This document shows, piece by piece, positions 56,145-64,000 of a DNA stretch of 64,000 nucleotides. The translations under genes were made by a program, and so were the position numbers. Below the pieces are notes generated by a model. It was given only the letters and a program-made list of their open reading frames with translations, was not told the DNA's origin and searched no databases. Position 1 is the first letter of the stretch; every line of letters begins with the position of its first letter. The DNA is from Eopsaltria australis (Eukaryota > Chordata > Aves > Passeriformes > Petroicidae): positions 248,001-312,000 of the forward strand of contig JAVTVJ010000349.1 of NCBI GenBank assembly GCA_034509425.1, in the 5' to 3' direction.

Positions 56145-57109
56145 CATAGTAGAAAGATAATCATGTCTTTTGGAAGGAAATCTTAAAGAGAAATTTGCAA
56201 AGCAGTTTTCAGCTGTTATTTTCAGAAAGCTGAAATATTTTGAACAAGTGAATGAAAGTTGCTATGTCAGTGTAGGTATCTTAGGGCATGTAAAAATCAT
56301 GGTAATGTGTTTGATGTGTGAGGCATTGCCTCTTCTCTCACTGAGAGAAGAAAATAATTTAGTTTGCATAAATTTTATAGCACTGAAAATTGCCTTAGCT
56401 TCTTCATATTTTAGTACTTATTTACATACCAATAATAAAATTTAAAGTTCCTGAAAATACTTTGAACTATTGTACATTTTATCTACTTATATTCTTGTAA
56501 TATGAAGTAGCATTGCCACTTTTATGCTCTGACATCATTTAATGTGCACAGTTCTGTAAAACTTGTTATTTATCATGCTGAAAGATAAATACATCCCCCT
56601 ATATAAAAAAGGAAAATGACAAAATGCTACTGTATCGTCACATGTGCTTGAGAAGTGTGTTATTTTCCAACAGAAAAGGTTAACTCTGTATAATTTTACT
56701 AAAAGCAGAAGATGGTAAATTTTTCAAGCTGCTACTGAGGCAGTTTCCTGTTTTTACTGATGACCATGTCAAGTAATCATGTTCACAAACCAATCAAACT
56801 CAAATTAATATCATCTTTTCCTTAGTGACCCCAGAGTAATGGCTTACAGTAGTATGTGATTAAGTAGTACATTAAGTTTTTCTAGCCATACTGGTCATTT
56901 GTCACTGCCAGATGTAGAGAATAAGGTGAACTTCAGTCTTGTAGACCCCTGTCTTGGTACTGGGATCCATTTTTTTTTTTCTTAAGCTTACAGCTTTGAA
57001 AATAGCACATAAAGAATGGGCATTCCTGCTCTGGACACTTGACTGTATTACCTACTGATTACTTCTTTATTAAGTAATTTATTGAATTACTAGGAGACTC
57101 TATGACTGA

Positions 57110-57720
57110 TGAGGCAAGCTTTATGCAAAACACTTTCTGTGCCTCTTTCATGGTGTCAGGATGCACCAGGGGTCTATCCAGCTACTCCTCTCACTCCAGA
57201 ATTCTGCCACACTCCTGATCTTCTGGTGCAGTTAGACCATATCTTTTCCCCCATTTCTTTGCTTAGTCCCAGTCTTTGCTTCTCCATTAGTCTTCTTGTT
57301 TTTGCTGTACCTGCATTCCTGCAGCCATGGCACAGTATGTGGCTTGCCCCAGTTCCTTCTAGTAGCAGAGCTCCTCCTGAGATCTGTACCACTACCTCAT
57401 CACTTGCTCTTTCAGGTCCCTTCCCAATCTCAGCCCAATGCCTTCACAGCTGATTTTGCTCCCTAACCCCTTTAGTTCTTTCTACTTGCATCCCATTCCC
57501 CTACTCTTGTTTTTTTCCTTGTCTTGCCATGTTTTCTAACCCAGCTGTGGTTTCCCTTTCTAGTTTCTACCATTGTGTGATTGTTATTACCCACAGCACT
57601 TCTAGTTCCAATTTTGAACTGCTCTCCCTCACATAGGCTATTTTTTTTAGTCTTAATTTGCTCTCTCATGCCCATTTAGGTTCATCTTGTTTCTTTTCCC
57701 ATTTTGAATGTTCACAATTC
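57110..57720. other. Strand-asymmetric C/T-rich block, unassigned
   Basis: The plus strand is strongly pyrimidine-rich and GC-richer than its surroundings for about 600 bp. It may be an old insertion; I cannot assign a family. Short open stretches on both strands resemble no known protein. Confidence 0.4.
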
Positions 57721-60700
57721 CTCAGTCCTCAGTGAATGCAGAGGAGAATGCTCATGCTCTATGTACAGATGGACAGAGTCCACTTGCTTCTAGACTCCTC
57801 ATGGTCCACTATCAGAAAGTGTTACTCTGCACTGGCTGAAGCCGCCTCACTCAGCAAAGACAGCATCTACACACACACAAAGCTGTTAATATCAAAAGTT
57901 TCTACAGAGCATGTGTAAATGGCTACATTCCAAGTTTTTCAACCTGGACAATTTCAGATATATTTGTGTGAAGTTGGATAAGGGATATTTTAGAGATATG
58001 TCTTGAGTCAAAACATGTTTATTCTCTGAATTAAAAAGTTTCAGTTAAAACTGGTAATATTTTGGAAGATTATATGCAGCTGAGTTCTGAGTACTAGAAA
58101 ATGTCAGCCGAAGTGAATAATTAGCAGACCCACTATTCTTATCTATAAAAATGCAAGAAATTGCCTGATATAGATAAGTAATTTAGCATACATTTATATT
58201 CCTTTATTGTTTGATCCCCCACCCTAATGTTGCCTGTCTTTCTTGTCTTTAAATTGTGAAGATGCTGAACACTATCTTGGACAGTCTGACAGTGGCCTCA
58301 GGGTTCAGTGGTAATACTAATATAAGAGAATAATGATAAATCTGTAAATCACTTGTGACATCCTAGGAAATCCATTGCCTAGTCCTTATTTTGAAGTTCA
58401 GGACTAGAAGGTGTGTGAGCAACCATTTATTTTCCATTCTACTTTAATCCATTTGGATATAACCTTAGGGATTCTTTTCTCCTCTCTCCTTTAGACCTAA
58501 TGATAATTAATTTAAAGTTTTGAACCCTAAGGTGTAATAACCCTTCAGCAGCCACAGTTCCACTTTTATACTGACAGAGGTGATTGTTCTTAGTGCTTAT
58601 GTTTCCCAGGTTTCTCTCAGCTTTCGTTATAGCTAATTGAAAGGCTTCTTTTATGGATGGTTCAGAGTTGTACCCTAATTAAACTGTTCTGATTTTTTCA
58701 CTTAAGAACTTTATTTTCTCCATTGATTTTAGACAGAATCCATAGAGATTTTTCTCACAAAGCTCTTAAACTCACTCTTATATGAGTAAGTCATCCCCTA
58801 TTTGATGCTGAGTGAATTCCATGTCATAATGTGGTGATTCTCTACGGAATATTCAAAATTGTTTCAAATAGTAATCAAATACTAGTCAATGAGTTTGTTA
58901 CTTCATGTTGATTTAATTAATTGCTGTCTTACCCCAGTGATAAATTACTGAATATTTACAGCACTGTAATTGCCTTAAAGCACGCGTAATAAGCAAAATA
59001 CACTTTTCTATCCTGTAAATTGCATGGAATTCTGTACCACTGCTCACTAAAAATGTATCCCCAAATCTGTACAGGTTTGAAATCTGCATTGTCTTACTTT
59101 CTAAAGACAAAGACACAGTTTTTGAAGGAGTATTCAATATTGAATCAATTTCTGGCCTTAAATATTAATAATATTTTAATTTCAATATACCAAATACTTC
59201 ACTAATGAGGCTGGCATTTCAACTTTTTTTTTCCTTTCTATTTTGAATGCAAAGATATTCCTGTCACATGGATGATAGTTTTTCTGTTGGTTTACCTTTG
59301 TAAAAATTGTTCTGCATATCAAGCTGTAATAGATATGCAAAAGTCTGTGCAAAATTGAAGAAACAAGATATCTTTACTAAAATATCTTTTCAGTTCTAAC
59401 CAGAATTTTTTTTATGTAGAAAGAATAAACCCACTGCTTGCTACTGATTTTGTCTTTGTAGCTTCTTTGTACTGCATGAAAGGTCTTATGCAGAGTCATA
59501 AGTTAATTGTTATTTGTATTTTATTTTTATTTGCCATCTGTTTGTTCAGTCTTATTTGACTTGCATTTACTTATTTATTTATTTAAGTTCAAATTAAGTA
59601 TTATGGGATTGTTTTTAAATTTCTTTTGATCATGCCTTATCCAGGTCTTTTTCTCTTTTGATCATGATGAGAAATATAAAACAATCTATTTGTGAAATCC
59701 TTTCAAATAAAGATAAAACAGATACATATCCAAGATACTTTCCCCAATATGGAAAGCACAGAGGGAATGCATCACCTCTTTCAAAGTTAACCTTGTACAT
59801 ATTCAATGAATGTAAATAGGAAAAAACCCAAGAGAGTAAGCAAAAACTTGTCTTCAAACTGTTCTAAAGGACCTTCAAGGTGATATAAAGTGTTTTAGAC
59901 TGGTGGTGTGACGTGCTTAGGATGCTCATACATAACATCTATATTTTTATTACAGTGCTGTGTAAACGAGTTTCATTAGACATTTGGCTAACTTATATCC
60001 AGCAGAATTCTTTTTTTCTGCTTTAAATTCTGACTTAGAAAGAATCTGGTCCTGTGGTTTGTACCTGAGCAAGTTTTAAATGTGTATTTCTCGCCTTCAT
60101 AAATATCCTAGAATGAGTTCATATATGTTTCTTGCAAAATGGAATAATGAAATGGTAAATAAAGGTCAGAAAAAAAGACTCTACTTCTTTTAAAGTAAAA
60201 AAATGTTAATATTTAAATATTAGCAGTAGTGCTTTTTCCTTTATTCATTAGTTTAGGATTCCAGCTAATGGTCAAAGAGAGAGAAATAGAGGTGGAATAA
60301 ATTTATATTCTGCTTTTATCTTTGTCTTCTCAACCACAAGGATTCTTTCTGATTTATTTTAATATCATCATGCATCTCTTGAAGCTCAAAATTCAAATTT
60401 GCATCAAAGAAACCTTCCTTCTCTGCCCAAGTACCTTTGCCATATTTTTCTGATAGTCCAATTATTTGATCTCCTTTTATATAAAGACATAGTATCAAGC
60501 AGGACATTGGGGGTATTTACAATGACTAGCTTCAGGCACAGGAGGCTAATTTCTCTAGACTTCCTCAGTATTTAGTAGAGATCTATTTATGAAATACTTC
60601 AGAGTAGGAGCCCAGTTTAATTTGTTCTGACGTGCCTTCTAGAGAAAGTGTTCTCCATAGTTTAAAGTCTTCTGGCTCCTGTATAGCCTGTCTTACCCTC

Positions 60701-60824
60701 TGTCTGTACATGTTAATTTGACATTATGTTTCCAAATCTGTACTTTATAATGGATAGACCTGTAAAAATTTTGAAAGCCCCAAATTAATTTTGATGAACA
60801 TTTGCAGGTATTATATTTTCTTAA

Positions 60825-60879
60825 TAGACTTCCCACCTTAGTGTACATACATACATACATACATAGACTTACCACCTTG
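60825..60879 (+). repeat. ACAT microsatellite flanked by a 16-bp near-duplication
   Basis: TAGACTTCCCACCTTA (60825-60840) and TAGACTTACCACCTTG (60864-60879) flank an ACAT repeat of about five units (60844-60865). Confidence 0.85.
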
Positions 60880-61248
60880 GTAGTTAGGGCCCAATTATGA
60901 CACATCAATGTTTCAAAAATCATCATACATATATTAGATGTTCATTATACAAAATATATGCATTATATAATCCATGTTGTCTATGTTGCCCATATTGCAT
61001 ATCTTACGCAAATGTTCACCACCACTTGGTCTTCATATTTAGATTCTGGCACAGTCTTCTAATTTTAGTTCACATTTTTAAAGAGCTGAGTATATAGTGA
61101 TTAATGATCCTCTCTCTTCTCTCTACTATTATTACTTTAGTGAAAGTATGAATATTAAATAGTAGAAGTTGCATGAACTTATAAGTATTCCAAAAAGTAA
61201 CTATGTGCTTCCTCAAGTTTTCTGTTTTTGTTTGAAACTATCTCTCAT

Positions 61249-61720
61249 GGGACCCTGTCAAGCAGATTCATGACAAGCTGAAATTTGCTTTCCTTAGGTC
61301 TAGGGCTGTGATTCTACTATATGTCTTGCTCACTTTTTCTCCGAATTTTAAACTCCACAATCTTAAAGTCACTGCAGACAAGGCTGCTCTTGACCTTCAC
61401 ACCCTTAGCTCTTTCTGTGAGAGTACTAGGTCCAGCAGAGCATATCCCTAGTTAGTTGATCACCTTCATTAGGAGCAATGCAACTCTTTGACAACACACC
61501 TCAGAAATCTCACAGACTGTTTGCACCAAGCTGTATGTTTTCTCAGCAGATATTAGAGTAGCTGAAGTCCCCATGCTACCAGGGCACATGAAAGTGTTGT
61601 GTCTAAAGAAGCTTTTGTCTTGGTATTTCTGATCAGATGATATGTGACAGATACATACCACAATGTCACTGGTGTTGATCTGTTCTCTGTAAAAAACTTG
61701 CACAAAAAGCTATTGCAACA
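61249..61720 (-). mobile_element. CR1 LINE fragment, endonuclease region
   Basis: The plus strand contains AAAGTCACTGCAGACAAGGC, CTTGACCTTCACACCCTTAG and GTAGCTGAAGTCCCCATGCT, homologous to the intron 8 CR1 at about 23790-24045 and extending further into the endonuclease region. Sense is minus. Frames are broken and there is no CR1 3' end nearby. Confidence 0.7.
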
Positions 61721-64000
61721 CTTAATCATGGGAGCTGTTCCACCACATTTCTCTATCTAATATAAATTCTCTACAGATTCACAAGAAATGGTAGTTTCTC
61801 TGGATGTTTCTCGCACTTGCATCCATTTAGAACAAGTGTAGCAGTGCTTGTTACAGGCGCCCATTCATGATACTCACAACAGCAGAGTACAAGAATCTCC
61901 CCCTTCATGTTTTCTTCTGGACACATTCTCTTCTTCCCCTGGCTTTCACTTCTCTTCATATTGTAATAACTCTAGTTATGTGTTGATTCATGGACCAGAA
62001 GGGAAAAATGTTCTTTAGATGAAAGCAGTAAGGAGAGAATTAAAATAGCACATTTGTGCTCCTATGAAGTAAGCAAGCATATGGACCCTGATGCAGTAAC
62101 AGTTATATATTCCTGTAAAGAATATTTTATGCACATACTTTTGTAAAGGGTTTAACCATAGGATGCAGAGTACCTACAATACTGGAAAATCCAGAGTAAG
62201 AAATACAGTCTCTGCTTAGGAGAGGGATTTGTAAACTGTGCTATCACTGTTCATGTCTCCACAAATAAAGTTTTGTATCTATCCTTAGCAAAGTTCAAGG
62301 TTTTGAGTAAGATGATAGTTGATAAGGGATGTTTTCCATTTTAAAGTATTAAATTCTGAAAATACATATAGTTCAGGATTAGCCTTCTAGATTGTGAAAA
62401 GTACTTGGATCAATTCTTGATATACCAAGGTGCTTCAAATTCAGTATTTATTTGTGACATGTCCCTGGCACAAATTATTATTACTGTACAAAGTATTATT
62501 ACTTGGCATGCTTTGAAACCTGTTATTGCACTTGCACTCTGTTCAGGAGAACTAGAGTGCACTTTTAGAGTACACATCAAAAGAGAATATGCACCAAATT
62601 TAAGCATCTACTCAAATCTCACCTCATCTATTGAAACAGGCTCTAAATGAACATAAAGGTCAGACAGGAGGAGGTTTTTTTGCTTCTGTGTGCAGGGTTT
62701 TTTTTCATTTTATGTATGTTTATAGGTATATTGCTGAGTCATCTGTGTATCTGGTGCGTTTCCATCTTTTTAAATTATATCAACAGAGAAAAAAAGCTTA
62801 CAATGGTATAAAATGCTTGACCAGTTTTTACTTATCTCTGATCCAAATCAGCAAGTCAGAAAAAGGACTGTCTTTATAATTCTGAAGACAAATCCCTGTT
62901 TGGTATGAAACCATTAAAACTGCAGGAAAAAAAAAAAAAAAGTGATCTAAGGACCTCAACCTTTCTCTTCCAAAAAGTCAGAAAATCCTTGTCCAAGCAC
63001 CTGTCCCAGCTGCCCTCATAGGGATAGCAGAGCATGGCAGAGGTGAAGGTAGGCTCTGACAGATTGTTGGCTGCAGTTACGTTTGTCAGAAGCCAGAATA
63101 AATCACTCAGTCTCTGATCAGGAGAAATTAGGTTACCTAGGAAAAGACCAGTAGAGGGTAGAAAGGCAGTTTTATCTTCAACTGAACAAAGCACAGATTC
63201 AGAATATTCTTCCCCTTTTTCTCAGCTTTACAAACAAAACTAGGAATACTTTTTCCAGTGTAGCATATTGGAAGGCATTGCTTTCCACAAGGGTACTGCA
63301 CTTGGTTGAGGGTACCATAGAAAAAAAAAAGACTCATGAACATGAGTAAGTGCTCAAAGGAATCTCCAGTTTCAATTTCCTCTCTTCAAGTCTATTTTCT
63401 TTCTCTCCTGTGTTTTCCCAAGGTATATGTTTTTTCTTTGTTTATGTACAATGACTTCTTCCCTACTCTACCTATGCAACAGCATTTTCCTTTTTATGTT
63501 ATATTCTTTCACCTCTCAAGCCCTTCACCTCCTCCAAATGTGTTGCTTCTGCATCATTTGGAGGAGCATAACCACAGGGGAAAAAAGAAAGCAGTGAGTT
63601 CTCCAAATAGGCTGCAGTCTCACTCCCAAACCTGGGTACATATTTCTGGGTATGAAAGAAAAATTTATGAAAGACTGGTGAGTTTTTTTTGGCTGTTGCA
63701 TTGTTAAGGCAGAAAACTCATAGGAGAAAAGAGAGGAACTACCAAGGAAGGACCAAGCATAGCCTGGACCAATCTTGGCAATGTGATCCTGTGAAACGAA
63801 GCTTTTGGGACTGAGAATTCCAGGGCAGAGTTGTAAACCAAGAGACTTATTTAGTTCTCTGTTTTCTATTTTTAAATGTTGATGTAAATAAACAAGATTG
63901 CATTATCAGCATCTTCTCACACAAACAACCTGCGAGTTCCAAAGTCTGGCTTAGATCAAAAAAGAGGTAACAGTATATATTTATGCAGAGTGAATAATAC
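61721..64000. other. Intergenic sequence to the window end
   Basis: AT-rich, with a 15-A run at 62927-62941. No gene or recognised mobile element. Confidence 0.6.

Larger units (their letters stand above)
51726..61248. other. Intergenic sequence
   Basis: No gene supported. Contains a 12-bp tandem repeat (52296-52319), a pyrimidine-rich block (57110-57720), a 25-T run (56120) and an ACAT microsatellite (60844). The stretch 55100-57000 is AT-rich and free of recognised repeats. Confidence 0.6.

Noticed and set aside
60844..60865. The ACAT repeat as a CRISPR-like or functional array
   Set aside because: It is a simple microsatellite in a vertebrate genome, with no spacers.
39056..64000. CSMD1 or other host-gene exons in the upstream region
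   Set aside because: No CUB or Sushi domain-like translation or other recognised exon on either strand. CSMD1 is expected further away.

Overview
The window looks like nuclear DNA from a bird. It is AT-rich, carries many CR1 LINE fragments and a few LTR-like pieces, and holds one intron-split vertebrate gene on the minus strand. That gene is MCPH1 (microcephalin). I rebuilt eleven consecutive coding exons by translating both strands, matching remembered vertebrate microcephalin sequence, and requiring GT/AG splice sites with compatible phases. Joined, they give 1983 coding bases (661 codons, ending in phase 0) with no stop or frameshift. The final coding exons, which finish BRCT2 and encode BRCT3, lie beyond the left edge. 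Exons 1-11 span only about 36 kb, which fits a compact avian genome. The species cannot be fixed from the sequence.

Layout, right to left along the gene: a CpG-island promoter and exon 1 (about 37.7-38.5 kb); exons 2-4, completing the N-terminal BRCT domain (35.6-30.0 kb); exons 5-7, a charged helical linker (29.4-27.9 kb); the large exon 8 (26.1-25.1 kb), the fast-evolving central region with a conserved SYEDFF motif; a 6.9-kb intron with two CR1 fragments whose 3' ends face each other; exon 9 (18.2 kb); a 12.5-kb intron; exon 10 (5.6 kb); and exon 11 (2.5-2.4 kb), the first part of BRCT2.

From about 38.5 to 64 kb I see no gene. This is upstream intergenic DNA. In other amniotes the upstream neighbour is CSMD1 across a large gene-poor interval, so that is the expected but unseen neighbour here. 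The segment holds a CR1 3' region abutting the MCPH1 promoter, an LTR-like GC-rich island near 42.4-42.8 kb, an older CR1/L3-like piece at 44.5-44.9 kb, a head-to-tail CR1 cluster at 45.0-47.4 kb, a short CR1 tail at 51.6 kb, a CR1 endonuclease-region fragment at 61.25-61.7 kb, and assorted simple repeats and hairpins.

I found no novel multi-gene system. The most useful leads are a predicted short MCPH1 isoform reading through the exon 8 splice donor into a nearby stop and polyadenylation signal, the preserved SYEDFF motif, the promoter architecture with an adjacent CR1, and several compact inverted repeats.
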